This document shows, in pieces, positions 27,549 through 36,846 of a stretch of DNA of 64,000 bases (the stretch's first letter is position 1; each line of letters opens with the position of its first letter). Source of the DNA: Candidatus Binataceae bacterium (lineage in GTDB: Bacteria; Desulfobacterota; Binatia; Binatales; Binataceae); the NCBI GenBank assembly GCA_035650475.1, contig DASRHP010000012.1:484059-548058 (forward strand), read 5' to 3'. Position numbers and translations under genes: made by a program. The notes below the pieces were generated by a model, which saw only the letters and a list, made by a program, of their open reading frames with translations, was not told where the DNA came from and made no database searches.

Positions 27549-28918
27549 AAATGGCAAACAGGCTCTTTGGCACTGACGGCGTGCGCGGCGTCGCCAACGC
27601 CGAACCGATAACCTCCGAAACCGCGCTCAAGCTGGGGCGCGCGCTTGCCCTGGTTCTGAGGGGCCAGCCCGGGCGTCACCGCCGCATCCTGATTGGCAAG
27701 GACACCCGGCTGTCCGGCTACATGCTGGAAACCGCGATGGCCTCGGGGATCTGCGCGATGGGCGCGGACGTCTGGCTGGTCGGGCCGCTGCCGACCCCCG
27801 GCATCGCCTTTCTCACCCGCAGCATGCGCGCCGACGCCGGCGTGGTGATTTCGGCCTCGCACAATCCCTACCAGGACAACGGGATCAAGTTCTTTTCGCG
27901 CGAGGGCTTCAAGCTCGACGACGAAACCGAGCGCTGGATCGAGGAGCTGGTGTGCAACGATGATGCGCTCGCCGCGATGAGCGCGCGGGCCGAGGATATC
28001 GGCAAGGCCGCCCGCATCGACGACGCGATCGGCCGCTACCTGGTCTTTCTCAAGGGCTGCGTGCCGCGTACGGTGGCCTTCGACGGGCTCAAGGTCGTGA
28101 TCGACTGCGCCAACGGCGCCGCCTACAAAGTAGCGCCGGACGCGCTGGTCGAGCTGGGCGCCGAGGTCGTCGCGCTCGGCGTCGATCCCGACGGCAAGAA
28201 CATCAATCTCGGCTGCGGCGCGCTCCATCCCGAACGCCTGCGCGAGGCGGTGCTGCGCGAGCGCGCACACGTGGGGATCGCGCTGGACGGCGACGGCGAC
28301 CGCGCGATGTTTATCGACGAGACCGGCGCGCTGTTCGACGGCGACGACGTGATGGCCGCGATGGGGCGGCGAATGGCGTCGGAGGGGAGGCTTAAGGGCG
28401 GCGCGCTGGTGGCCACTGTGATGAGCAATCTCGGGCTCGAGCTGGCGCTGAGGGAAACAGGCGTGCGCCTTATCCGCACCGAGGTCGGCGACCCGGCGGT
28501 GGTGCGCGAGATGCGCGCGGGCGCCTACAACCTCGGCGGTGAGCAGTCCGGGCACGTGATTTTCATGGATCACTCGACCACCGGCGACGGCATCATTACC
28601 GCCCTGATGATCCTGACCCTGATGGTCGAAACGCAGAGGCCGCTCAGCGCCCTGCGCGCGATGCGCCGCGTGCCGCAGGTGATGGAGAACGTGCGGGTCG
28701 CGCGCCGCGTCCCGTTCGGCGAGATGCCCGACGTCCAGCGCCTGATCGCGGACGCCGAGCGCCGCCTGGGTCGCGCCGGCCGGCTGCTGGTGCGCTACTC
28801 GGGCACCGAGATGCTCGCGCGGGTGATGATCGAGGGCGAGGACCCGGCCGAGATAGGCGCGCTCGCGCGCGAAATCGGCGCCGCGATCGCACGCCATGCC
28901 AACACGGCAGAGGCATAG
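27545..28918 (+). CDS. glmM: Phosphoglucosamine mutase GlmM
   Basis: GlmM converts glucosamine-6-phosphate to glucosamine-1-phosphate on the way to UDP-GlcNAc. The 457-residue protein has FGTDGVRGVAN at the N terminus, the phosphoserine loop ISASHNPYQDNGIKFF with catalytic S105, the metal loop ALDGDGDRAMFID, and a terminal RYSGTEMLARVMIEG phosphate-binding motif. In other bacteria GlmM binds CdaA and is restrained by it, which fits the coupling here. The ATG at 27545 overlaps the cdaR stop; an ATG at 27551 is also possible. Confidence 0.97.
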   Translation: MKMANRLFGTDGVRGVANAEPITSETALKLGRALALVLRGQPGRHRRILIGKDTRLSGYMLETAMASGICAMGADVWLVGPLPTPGIAFLTRSMRADAGVVISASHNPYQDNGIKFFSREGFKLDDETERWIEELVCNDDALAAMSARAEDIGKAARIDDAIGRYLVFLKGCVPRTVAFDGLKVVIDCANGAAYKVAPDALVELGAEVVALGVDPDGKNINLGCGALHPERLREAVLRERAHVGIALDGDGDRAMFIDETGALFDGDDVMAAMGRRMASEGRLKGGALVATVMSNLGLELALRETGVRLIRTEVGDPAVVREMRAGAYNLGGEQSGHVIFMDHSTTGDGIITALMILTLMVETQRPLSALRAMRRVPQVMENVRVARRVPFGEMPDVQRLIADAERRLGRAGRLLVRYSGTEMLARVMIEGEDPAEIGALAREIGAAIARHANTAEA

Positions 28919-28921
28919 GCA

Positions 28922-29743
28922 ATGCCCAGACTCGGAGTGAATATCGATCACGTGGCGACGCTGCGCGAGGCGCGCCGCGTTGACTATCCCGATCCGGTCG
29001 AGGCGGCGCTCGCCGCCGAGCGCGCCGGCGCCGACGCGATCACGTTCCATCTGCGCGAAGATCGCCGCCATATCCAGGATCACGACCTGTTCCGTCTACG
29101 CCAGGCGGTGCGCGCTCATCTGAACCAGGAACTCGCGCCGGTGGACGAGATGGTCGAGCTCGCGCTGCGGCTGCGCCCGCACGAGGTCTGCCTGGTGCCG
29201 GAGCGTCGGCTCGAAGTGACCACCGAGGGCGGCCTTGACGTCGTCGGGCTTGCAGAGCGGCTTAGGCCGATGATTCGCCGGCTCAAGGAGGCAGGGATCG
29301 CGGTGTCGCTGTTCATCGATCCGGTGCGCCGCCAGATCGAGGCTGCCGCTGAGCTGGGCGCGGAGTACGTCGAGATTCACACCGGCACTTACGCCAACCA
29401 TGCCGATGCCGAACTCGCGCGCACACTGAGCGGCGGCCCACAACCCCAGCCGGACGAGGCGGCTGCGAGTGAGTTGCGGAAGATCCGCGAGGCGGTGAAG
29501 GCGGCGCGCGCCGCGGGCCTCAAACCGAATGCGGGCCATGGGCTCAACTATCGTAACGTCAGCCCGATCGCCGCGATTCCCGGAATTCAATGGCTCCATA
29601 TCGGCCATGCGATCGTCGCGCGCGCGATCGCGGTCGGGATGGTCCGCGCGGTGCGCGAGATGCTCGTGCTGGTACAGCCGCGGCGCGTCGGGGCGCCCCG
29701 GGCCGCCGCGCGCGTGCGCGCCGCGGGGTCGGCGCGGCGCTGA
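28922..29743 (+). CDS. pdxJ: Pyridoxine 5'-phosphate synthase PdxJ
   Basis: PdxJ condenses deoxyxylulose 5-phosphate with 3-amino-2-oxopropyl phosphate to make pyridoxine 5'-phosphate (DXP-dependent vitamin B6 route). The 273-residue TIM-barrel protein starts MPRLGVNIDHVATLREARR, has FHLREDRRHIQDHD and VCLVPERR, EYVEIHTGTYA, and ends with NAGHGLNYRNV ... IGHAIVARAIAVGM. The last 30 residues are an unconserved Ala/Arg-rich tail. It lies 3 bp after glmM. In many genomes acpS follows pdxJ; here nnr follows directly. Confidence 0.96.
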   Translation: MPRLGVNIDHVATLREARRVDYPDPVEAALAAERAGADAITFHLREDRRHIQDHDLFRLRQAVRAHLNQELAPVDEMVELALRLRPHEVCLVPERRLEVTTEGGLDVVGLAERLRPMIRRLKEAGIAVSLFIDPVRRQIEAAAELGAEYVEIHTGTYANHADAELARTLSGGPQPQPDEAAASELRKIREAVKAARAAGLKPNAGHGLNYRNVSPIAAIPGIQWLHIGHAIVARAIAVGMVRAVREMLVLVQPRRVGAPRAAARVRAAGSARR

Positions 29744-29755
29744 AGGGATGCGCGC

Positions 29756-31318
29756 GTGAAGCTGCTCAGCGCCGCTCAGAGCCGCGAACTCGACCGGCTG
29801 AGCCAGGAAAAATACGGCGTTGCTTCGTACGCGCTGATGACGCGCGCGGGCGAGGCCGTTGCGGCGGCGGTGCTGCGGCGATGGCCGCAGGCGCGCCGCG
29901 ACGGTGTGTTGATCGTCGCGGGCAAGGGGAACAACGGCGGCGACGGGATGGTCGCGGCGCGCGCCCTGGCCGCCGAGGGTGTGCCGGTGCGGGCCGTGTT
30001 GCTCGCGAGGGCCTCGGAACTCAAGGGCGACGCGGCGCGTGCGCACTCGGAGTTCGTAAAGGCCGGTGGCAGTGTGACCGAAGCCGCCGATGCGGCGGAA
30101 CTCAGCGCAGCGACGGCCGCCGGCGTCATCGTCGACGCGATTTTCGGCACCGGGCTCAATGCCGAAGTGCGTGGTCTGCCGCGCCTTGCAATCGAAGCGA
30201 TTAATCGCGCGGCGGACGGCGGTGCGCGCGTCGTCGCGGTCGATATCGCGTCGGGCATCAATTCGGATACAGGCGCGGTGATGGGCGCGGCGGTGCGAGC
30301 GGCGTTGACCGTGACCTTCGGGTTCGCCAAGTTTGGGCATGTCTCCTATCCGGGCGCCGGCTTCTGCGGCGAGCTCGAGATTGTGGAAATCGGCTTTGCG
30401 CCCGCCGCGATTGGCGAGATCGCGCCGCGCGGGATGCTGCTCGAAGCGGCCGAGATGCGGGTGTGGCTGGCGCCGCGGCGGCCCGACTCGCACAAGGGAA
30501 ACTACGGCCACGTGATGGTGATCGCGGGCAGCCGCGGCAAGTCGGGCGCGGCGATTCTCGCCGCCCGCGGTGCACTCAGGATGGGCGCCGGGCTGGTCAC
30601 CGCCGCGATCCCAGAATCGATCGCCGCGATCGTCGCTGGGGGGCAGGCCGAGATGATGACCGAGCCGATCGCCGAGCGCGACGGCCATTTCGACGGCGCG
30701 CACGCGCCGGGTGTCCTGGCCAATCTTATCGAGGGCAAGGACGCGCTGATCGTCGGCCCGGGAATCGGGCAGAGCGACGACACGCGCGCGCTGCTGGAAT
30801 GGCTCGTTGCCGAGGGCGCCGCGCCGAACCGCCCGATCCTGATCGACGCCGACGGGCTGAACGTCGTGGCGCAGCGGGGCGCGGCGACGGTTAAGCGCGC
30901 GCGCGGCCCCGTCGTTATCACGCCGCATCCGGGGGAGGCCGCGCGCCTGCTCGGCACTTCCACCGCCGTGGTCAACGCCGACCGGATTAGCGCCGCACGC
31001 CGGCTCTCGGAGCTGACGGGCGCGGGCGTCCTGCTCAAGGGCGCGCGCACCGTTATCGCAGGGACGGACGGCGAGATTTACGTCAATGGAAGCGGGAACC
31101 CCGGGATGGCGACGCCGGGAATGGGTGACGTGCTATCGGGGATTGTCGGCGCGCTGCTGGGGCAGCGGATGACGCCGCTGGCCGCGCTCGCCCTTGGCGC
31201 GTTCGTCCACGGATGGGCCGCCGACCGGCTCGCGGCAAGCATCGGAGCGGTCGGCTATCTTGCCGGCGAGCTTGCCGACGAGCTGCCCGCGGCTGTGGCG
31301 GCGCTGGCCGCCGCTTGA
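29756..31318 (+). CDS. nnr: Bifunctional NAD(P)HX epimerase/dehydratase
   Basis: Repairs hydrated NAD(P)H. The N-terminal third (about residues 1-215) is the epimerase (NnrE/YjeF_N) with KGNNGGDGMVAARALA and VDAIFGTGLNAEVRG. The rest is the ATP- or ADP-dependent dehydratase (NnrD, ribokinase-like) with KGNYGHVMVIAGSRGKSGAAILAA, VGPGIGQ, TPHPGEAARLLG and NPGMATPGMGDVLSGIVGALL. At 520 residues the fusion is standard. The start is a GTG 12 bp after pdxJ. tsaE follows after 66 bp, a frequent pairing. Confidence 0.95.
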   Translation: MKLLSAAQSRELDRLSQEKYGVASYALMTRAGEAVAAAVLRRWPQARRDGVLIVAGKGNNGGDGMVAARALAAEGVPVRAVLLARASELKGDAARAHSEFVKAGGSVTEAADAAELSAATAAGVIVDAIFGTGLNAEVRGLPRLAIEAINRAADGGARVVAVDIASGINSDTGAVMGAAVRAALTVTFGFAKFGHVSYPGAGFCGELEIVEIGFAPAAIGEIAPRGMLLEAAEMRVWLAPRRPDSHKGNYGHVMVIAGSRGKSGAAILAARGALRMGAGLVTAAIPESIAAIVAGGQAEMMTEPIAERDGHFDGAHAPGVLANLIEGKDALIVGPGIGQSDDTRALLEWLVAEGAAPNRPILIDADGLNVVAQRGAATVKRARGPVVITPHPGEAARLLGTSTAVVNADRISAARRLSELTGAGVLLKGARTVIAGTDGEIYVNGSGNPGMATPGMGDVLSGIVGALLGQRMTPLAALALGAFVHGWAADRLAASIGAVGYLAGELADELPAAVAALAAA

Positions 31319-31384
31319 ACCGGCTCTCGTGCGGGCGCAGGCTGACTGTGGAGTCCGCGACTAATTTCACGGTCCGGTTTGGTT

Positions 31385-31861
31385 ATGGAGCACGGAGTAA
31401 CCCTTGTTATCGACAGCCGCTCGGCGCACGAGACCAAGCTATGGGGGCGGCGGCTCGGCGCGCTGCTCGAAGGCGGCGAGCTGCTCGCGCTTATCGGCGA
31501 ACTGGGCGCGGGCAAGACCTGCTTTATCAAGGGGCTGGCGCGCGGACTCAACCTGCGCGAGGAAAATATCCTCAGCCCCACCTTCACGATGATCCAGGAG
31601 CATCGCGGACGCCTGCCGCTCTTCCATATCGACCTTTATCGGCTCGAGGAAGCCGGCCTCGACGACCTCGGCCTGCGCGAATATTTGTTTTCCAGCGGCG
31701 TGGCCGCGGTGGAATGGTTCGAGCGACTGCGCGAGGGCGACGAGCTCGAGGCCCTGTCCGTCCGTATGGCGTACTCCGGCGCCAACGAGCGGCGAATTCA
31801 GTTTGCCGGCTCAGGCCGCTACGCCCGATTGATCGACCAGCTCCGCCGGCGCTTCCTGTAG
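31385..31861 (+). CDS. tsaE: tRNA t6A biosynthesis ATPase TsaE
   Basis: TsaE is the P-loop ATPase of the machinery that forms threonylcarbamoyl-A37 in ANN-decoding tRNAs. The 158-residue protein has Walker A GELGAGKTCF, SPTFTMIQEHRG, and the FHIDLYRLEEAGLDDLGLREYLFSSGVAAVEW region that typifies TsaE. The start is the ATG at 31385; a TTG two codons upstream is unlikely. MtaB, encoded near 41-43 kb in this window, acts on the same t6A base, so the two genes serve one modification path. Confidence 0.94.
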   Translation: MEHGVTLVIDSRSAHETKLWGRRLGALLEGGELLALIGELGAGKTCFIKGLARGLNLREENILSPTFTMIQEHRGRLPLFHIDLYRLEEAGLDDLGLREYLFSSGVAAVEWFERLREGDELEALSVRMAYSGANERRIQFAGSGRYARLIDQLRRRFL

Positions 31862-31943
31862 CCGGCCCGGGCTCTGGCCCGCGCGGCAAAATGAAAGCAT
31901 AATAGGCGTTTACGCCGCATCTTGAGCTGCGGCGGCAATCACT

Positions 31944-33185
31944 GTGGCGCTTATCGTTCAAAAGTACGGTGGAACCTCGGTCGGCTCGATCGACCGCATC
32001 AAGGCGGTAGCCGAACGCGTCACACGCGCACGGGCGCGCGGCCACCAGCTCGTCGTCGTTGTCTCCGCGATGGCGGGCGAAACCAATCGTCTCTTCAAGC
32101 TGGCTGCGCAACTCAGCGACGCTCCCAATACGCGCGAAACCGACGTTCTGGTTGCCACAGGCGAGCAGGTCTCGGCGGCCTTGCTCGCGATTCGGCTCCA
32201 GGCGCTGGGCTATCCGACCGTGTCGTTCCTTGCCCACCAGCTACGCCTCACCACCGACTCCCATCACGGCAACGCCAGGATTCGCTCGGTCGAGGCCGAG
32301 CGCGTGACCCGGGTGCTCGCAGACGGCTGTATTGCGGTGGTCGCGGGATATCAGGGGGTGGATCCCAAGGGCGATATCACCACGCTTGGCCGCGGCGCCT
32401 CGGACCTGACGGCGGTCGCGCTGGCGGCGGCGCTGAAAGCCGACGCCTGCGAGATCTACACTGACGTCGAGGGCGTATTCACCGCCGATCCCAATATCTG
32501 CCCGCGCGCGCGCAGGCTGCGGCGCGTCTCCTACGACGAGATGCTGGAGATGGCGGGACTGGGAGCGAAGGTGCTGCAATTGCGCTCGGTTGAGCTGGCG
32601 CGGCGCTACAACGTGCCGCTGGTCGTGCGCTCCAGCTTCAGCGAGGCCGAGGGCACCTGGGTCGGCCAGGAGGACAGGTCGATGGAAGAGGTAATGGTGT
32701 CGGGTGTAACGCTCGACCAGAACCAGAGCAAGATAACGATCGCGGGCGTTGCCGACCGGCCAGGACTTGCGGCGCGCATCTTCGGGCCCATCGCCGGGGC
32801 TGGGATCGTCGTTGACATGATTATTCAGAATGCCAGCGCCGACGGCCGCACCGACGTAACCTTCACTGTGGGCCGCGACGATCTGCGCCGTGCGCTGGAG
32901 CTTTGCCGGATGGTGGCGAACGAGATCGGCGCGGGCGGCGTACGCCACGAGGAGCAGGTCGCCAAGGTCTCGATCGTGGGGCTTGGAATGCGCACCCACG
33001 CGGGCGTGGCGGCGCGGATGTTCCGCGTGCTCGCCGACGAGGGCGTTAACATCGAGATGATCGGGACCTCGGAGATCAAGATTTCGGTGGTGGTCAACGC
33101 CAAGTACGGGGAACTCGCGATGCGCGCTTTGCACGATGCCTTCCTCGGCGAAGGCTCCGGCGCGGGGTCGCCGGAGTCGGTATAA
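31944..33185 (+). CDS. lysC: Aspartate kinase
   Basis: Catalyses the first step of the aspartate family (Lys, Thr, Met, diaminopimelate). The 413-residue protein starts at GTG 31944 with [18 protein letters not shown], has [53 protein letters not shown] and two C-terminal ACT domains (about residues 265-400) for feedback control. It supplies the hom-thrC genes about 26 kb downstream. The 82-bp gap upstream is locally AT-richer (AAAGCATAATAGG) and may hold a promoter. cimA follows after 4 bp. Confidence 0.96.
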   Translation: MALIVQKYGGTSVGSIDRIKAVAERVTRARARGHQLVVVVSAMAGETNRLFKLAAQLSDAPNTRETDVLVATGEQVSAALLAIRLQALGYPTVSFLAHQLRLTTDSHHGNARIRSVEAERVTRVLADGCIAVVAGYQGVDPKGDITTLGRGASDLTAVALAAALKADACEIYTDVEGVFTADPNICPRARRLRRVSYDEMLEMAGLGAKVLQLRSVELARRYNVPLVVRSSFSEAEGTWVGQEDRSMEEVMVSGVTLDQNQSKITIAGVADRPGLAARIFGPIAGAGIVVDMIIQNASADGRTDVTFTVGRDDLRRALELCRMVANEIGAGGVRHEEQVAKVSIVGLGMRTHAGVAARMFRVLADEGVNIEMIGTSEIKISVVVNAKYGELAMRALHDAFLGEGSGAGSPESV

Positions 33186-33189
33186 TCCA

Positions 33190-34935
33190 ATGGCTACGAC
33201 GCACAGGGAGCGGAACTCGGCCGCACGCAGGAGCGCGGCCTCGATCGGCGCGGTCAACGGCGCCGGGCGCAACAGCGGCGAGCGCGACGAGGGCGGGGCA
33301 ACGAAGATCCAGATCTACGACACCACGCTGCGTGACGGATGTCAGTCCGAAGACGTGTCGCTCACGGTCGGGGACAAGCTTGAGATCGCCCAGCGCCTCG
33401 ACGACCTTGGAATCGACTATATCGAGGGCGGATGGCCGGGCTCCAACGAGCGCGACGCGGCGTTTTTCCGCGAGGTAAAGAAGTTGCGGCTGCGCCATGC
33501 CAGAATCGCGGCTTTCGGCTCGACCCGCCGCGCCAACGTGCGCGCCTCGGCCGACCGCAACCTGGCGCTGATCCTGCGCGCCGAGGCGCCGGTCGCCACC
33601 GTGGTTGGCAAAACCTGGGATCTCCACGTGCGCGAAGCATTGCGCATCTCCAACCAGGCCAATCTCGAAATCCTCCACGACACGATCGCCTACCTCAAGC
33701 GCCACGTGGACGAAGTGATCTTCGACGCCGAGCATTTCTTCGACGGCTACGACGCCAATCCCGAGTTTGCGCTCGCCTGTCTGAGCGCGGCCCAGGACGC
33801 CGGCGTCGACCTGATCGCGCTGTGCGACACCAACGGCGGCCGTCTGCCGCACGAGATTGAAGCCGGCGTACGCGCGGCACAGCAAGCCGTGCGCTGCCCG
33901 CTCGGGATCCATCCGCACAACGACTCCGAGGTCGCGGTGGCCAACGCGATAGCGGCGGTGCGCGCGGGTGCGGTGCAGGTGCAGGGCACGATCAACGGGT
34001 TCGGCGAGCGCTGCGGCAACGCCAACCTGGTTTCGATCATCCCTGACCTCCAGCTCAAGCTCGGCTACCGGTGCGTACCGCCCGACAAGCTCAAGGCGCT
34101 GCGCGAAACCGCGATGCTGGTGTACGAGCTGGCCAACATCACGCCGCCGCTGCGCCAGCCCTACGTCGGCCACAGCGCTTTCACCCACAAGGCGGGGCTC
34201 CACGTCTCGGGCATCCAGCGCGACGTGCATACCTACGAGCACATCGACCCCGCGATCGTCGGCAACGACCGCCACGTGGTGCTCTCCGAGCTCTCGGGCC
34301 GCGCCAACATTCTGTACAAGAGCAAGGAATTCGGCCTCGACATCGAACCGAGCAACGAGAAGATCGGCGTGCTGCTCGACGAACTCAAGCGCCTGGAGGC
34401 GCTGGGCTACACGTTCGACGGCGCCGACGCCTCGTTCGAATTGCTGATGCTGCGCACGCTGGGCCTCGCGCGCGATCATTTCCGCTTTGTCAGTTTCCGC
34501 GTCTTCGATGACAAGTGGCACGAGGATCACACGCCGTTCAGCGAGGCGGTGGTGGTGATCGAGGGACCCGACGGCGTGCGCACGCGCAACTCGGCGACCG
34601 GCAACGGCCCGGTCAACGCGCTCGACTCGGCGCTGCGCCGCGCGCTGGTGCCCTATTACCCGGCGCTGGAGGCGATGCAACTGGTCGATTACAAGGTGCG
34701 TGTGCTGGACAACGGCGCCGGAACGGCCGCGCGCGTGCGCGTGCTGATCGAATCGACCGATGGCAAACGCCGCTGGGGCACCGTCGGGTTGTCGAGCAAC
34801 GTGGTCGAGGCGAGCTGGCAGGCGCTGGTCGATTCAGTCGAGTTCAAGCTGCACAAGGACGCCGCCCGTCCGCGCACCGTCAAGCATCCACCGGGCAACG
34901 GTCGCGGCGACGGCAGCGCGCTCGAGCCGACCTAG
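33190..34935 (+). CDS. cimA: (R)-citramalate synthase CimA
   Basis: CimA condenses pyruvate with acetyl-CoA to citramalate, the threonine-independent entry to isoleucine. The 581-residue protein has [17 protein letters not shown] near residue 40, [50 protein letters not shown] and [14 protein letters not shown], and a C-terminal LeuA-type allosteric domain (about 430-570). [13 protein letters not shown] after strand 2 is the form I associate with citramalate synthase, not isopropylmalate synthase. The ATG at 33190, 4 bp after lysC, gives a 38-residue polar leader. Confidence 0.93.
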   Translation: MATTHRERNSAARRSAASIGAVNGAGRNSGERDEGGATKIQIYDTTLRDGCQSEDVSLTVGDKLEIAQRLDDLGIDYIEGGWPGSNERDAAFFREVKKLRLRHARIAAFGSTRRANVRASADRNLALILRAEAPVATVVGKTWDLHVREALRISNQANLEILHDTIAYLKRHVDEVIFDAEHFFDGYDANPEFALACLSAAQDAGVDLIALCDTNGGRLPHEIEAGVRAAQQAVRCPLGIHPHNDSEVAVANAIAAVRAGAVQVQGTINGFGERCGNANLVSIIPDLQLKLGYRCVPPDKLKALRETAMLVYELANITPPLRQPYVGHSAFTHKAGLHVSGIQRDVHTYEHIDPAIVGNDRHVVLSELSGRANILYKSKEFGLDIEPSNEKIGVLLDELKRLEALGYTFDGADASFELLMLRTLGLARDHFRFVSFRVFDDKWHEDHTPFSEAVVVIEGPDGVRTRNSATGNGPVNALDSALRRALVPYYPALEAMQLVDYKVRVLDNGAGTAARVRVLIESTDGKRRWGTVGLSSNVVEASWQALVDSVEFKLHKDAARPRTVKHPPGNGRGDGSALEPT

Positions 34936-34976
34936 CAGCGCGGGGGCCGGCCGCGCCGGGCCGAAGGAGAAGTGCG

Positions 34977-35708
34977 ATGGGCGTAATCAGTCGAATGCGC
35001 GAGGACATCCAGGCGGTCTTCGAGCGTGACCCGGCGGCGCGCACGACGCTGGAGGTCGTGCTGGCCTATCCCGGGCTGCATGCGATCTGGATGTACCGCA
35101 TCGCGCACTGGCTGTGGGAGCATCATCTCAGGCTTCTCGGCCGCCTGCTCAGCGAGATCGCCCGCTTTCTGACCGGTATTGAGATCCATCCGGGCGCCAC
35201 CATCGGCCGCCGCCTTTTCATCGATCACGGGATGGGCGTGGTGATCGGCGAGACCACCGCAATCGGCGATGACGTGCTTATCTATCAAGGGGTCACGCTG
35301 GGCGGCACCAGCCTCAAGAAGGAAAAGCGCCACCCGACGATCGAGGACCACGTGATGATCAGCGCGGGCGCGGCGGTGATAGGTCCGGTGCGGATCGGAC
35401 GCGGCAGCCGCATCGGCGCCGGCGCCGTAGTGGTCTCCTCGGCGCCCCCCTATTCGACCATCGTCGGCATCCCGGGCAAGATCATCGAGGGCGAGAGCGC
35501 ACGTCAGGACATCGCCGAACTCGACCATGCGCGCTTGCCTGACCCGGTGGCGCGCGCGATCCAAGCGCTGGTGGAGAAGCTCAACCGCCTCGACGTGCGA
35601 GTCGAGGAGCTCGAAGAGCGCCAGGACTGCCTCGAGGACAAAGTCGTGCCGCACGCCCCCGCGCCGGCGCCTGTCGGCGACCACGATCTGACCAAGAACC
35701 GCCAGTAA
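34977..35708 (+). CDS. cysE: Serine O-acetyltransferase (CysE/EpsC type)
   Basis: Acetylates serine for cysteine synthesis. The 243-residue protein has [23 protein letters not shown], the hexapeptide beta-helix with [26 protein letters not shown] (catalytic His) and [13 protein letters not shown], and GNGAVV-like turns. It lacks the large N-terminal helical domain of E. coli CysE and ends in a predicted coiled coil ([24 protein letters not shown]), the short form seen in Gram-positives and deltaproteobacteria. GAAGGAGA precedes the ATG at 34977. It is convergent with the propeller lipoprotein gene, 22 bp away. Confidence 0.93.
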   Translation: MGVISRMREDIQAVFERDPAARTTLEVVLAYPGLHAIWMYRIAHWLWEHHLRLLGRLLSEIARFLTGIEIHPGATIGRRLFIDHGMGVVIGETTAIGDDVLIYQGVTLGGTSLKKEKRHPTIEDHVMISAGAAVIGPVRIGRGSRIGAGAVVVSSAPPYSTIVGIPGKIIEGESARQDIAELDHARLPDPVARAIQALVEKLNRLDVRVEELEERQDCLEDKVVPHAPAPAPVGDHDLTKNRQ

Positions 35709-35730
35709 CGGCGCACCTGCGGCGTGTGCC

Positions 35731-36846
35731 TCATTCACCGAGCTTCAGCGGCATCTCGGTGATCTGACCTGCCGTAGTGATCCGGCCGATGTTGGTCGGC
35801 CCGCCGATGCTCCATCGTTCGGTGAACCACAGCGTGCCGTCGCGCCGTGAAAGCAGGCTTGTGACAAGGGCGCCGCCGGGAAGCGGAAAGACCGCCGCCA
35901 CGCCGGCCGTCGTCAATCGCACGATAGCGCCTGCGGCGCCGACGCTGCCCGCCGAGCCTCCGCGGTTGATCGCGATCCAGAGATTGTGGTCAGGGCCGAC
36001 GACGATCGCTTGGTACTGGCCGCTGACCGGCAGGGTGAACTCGCTGACCATCGCGGCAGGTGTGAAGCGGCCGACACGATCGCTGAAATTCTCGGTGAAC
36101 CAGAGGTTGCCGTCGGGACCGGCGGCGATTTGGGCGGGCAGCGCACCTTTGCGCGGCAGCCGGTATTCGGTCACCTTGCCGTCCATCGCGACCCGTCCGA
36201 TCCTTCCCACCGGCGCTTCGGTGAACCACAGGTTGCTCTCGGGGCCGCTGACGATCGACACTGGGCCGCTGCCGCGTTCGGGCAGCGGAAAGATCGTGAC
36301 CGTGCCCTGCAGCGTCATCCGCCCGATAGCCACTGCTGCTTCGGGCTGTGCGCGCTCCCATGCCGTGAACCAGAGGTTGCCGTCGGGACCGAACGTCAGG
36401 CCTTCCGGCACGAAGCCGCCGGGCAACTCGTAGATCACCGCCGCGCCCTCGGGCGTGCGCTTGATGATGTTGGCGGTGATCTGCGCGCCCGCCGCCATGA
36501 TCCCGATCATCCACAGGTTGCCGTCGGCGCCGCAGACCAGATTGGCGCCGAAGCTGACCGGCGGTAGAGGGAACTCGGTGAGCTTGCCGTTGCGATCGAG
36601 CCGGCCGATTTTCGGAACTCCAAGCAGCGTGAACCACACGTCTCCCTGAGCATCCTCGGCCAGCGACGAAGGCTGAACGACCATCCCCGCCGGCAGCGTA
36701 GGCTGCGCCGGAGGTGGGGGAGGCGGCGGCGGATTTTCCGGCACGCACCCGGCGGCGAGCACGGCAAGCAGGCACGCGTACAACCATCGCGTCAGAGTCG
36801 AACCGTAACGCGGGCGAGCGCCGCGGGCGCGCAGCGGCGGTCTCAC
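35731..36846 (-). CDS. Seven-blade beta-propeller lipoprotein (streptogramin-lyase-like, probably not a lyase)
   Basis: A 371-residue protein. I start it at the GTG at 36846, overlapping the DUF1028 stop as GTGA. A lipobox LAVLAAGC predicts lipidation and export, followed by an eight-proline tract. Seven repeats carry the GPDGNLWFTE motif of Vgb/NHL propellers, so similarity tools will probably say virginiamycin B lyase. True lyases need catalytic histidines; here the whole protein has only one (GPDHNLW), so lyase activity and streptogramin resistance are unlikely. A ligand-binding or scaffold role at the envelope is more plausible. Confidence 0.82.
   Translation of the reverse strand: MRPPLRARGARPRYGSTLTRWLYACLLAVLAAGCVPENPPPPPPPPAQPTLPAGMVVQPSSLAEDAQGDVWFTLLGVPKIGRLDRNGKLTEFPLPPVSFGANLVCGADGNLWMIGIMAAGAQITANIIKRTPEGAAVIYELPGGFVPEGLTFGPDGNLWFTAWERAQPEAAVAIGRMTLQGTVTIFPLPERGSGPVSIVSGPESNLWFTEAPVGRIGRVAMDGKVTEYRLPRKGALPAQIAAGPDGNLWFTENFSDRVGRFTPAAMVSEFTLPVSGQYQAIVVGPDHNLWIAINRGGSAGSVGAAGAIVRLTTAGVAAVFPLPGGALVTSLLSRRDGTLWFTERWSIGGPTNIGRITTAGQITEMPLKLGE

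Noticed and set aside
35731..36846. Antibiotic (streptogramin) resistance gene
   Set aside because: Only the propeller repeats match; the protein has one histidine and is a lipoprotein.
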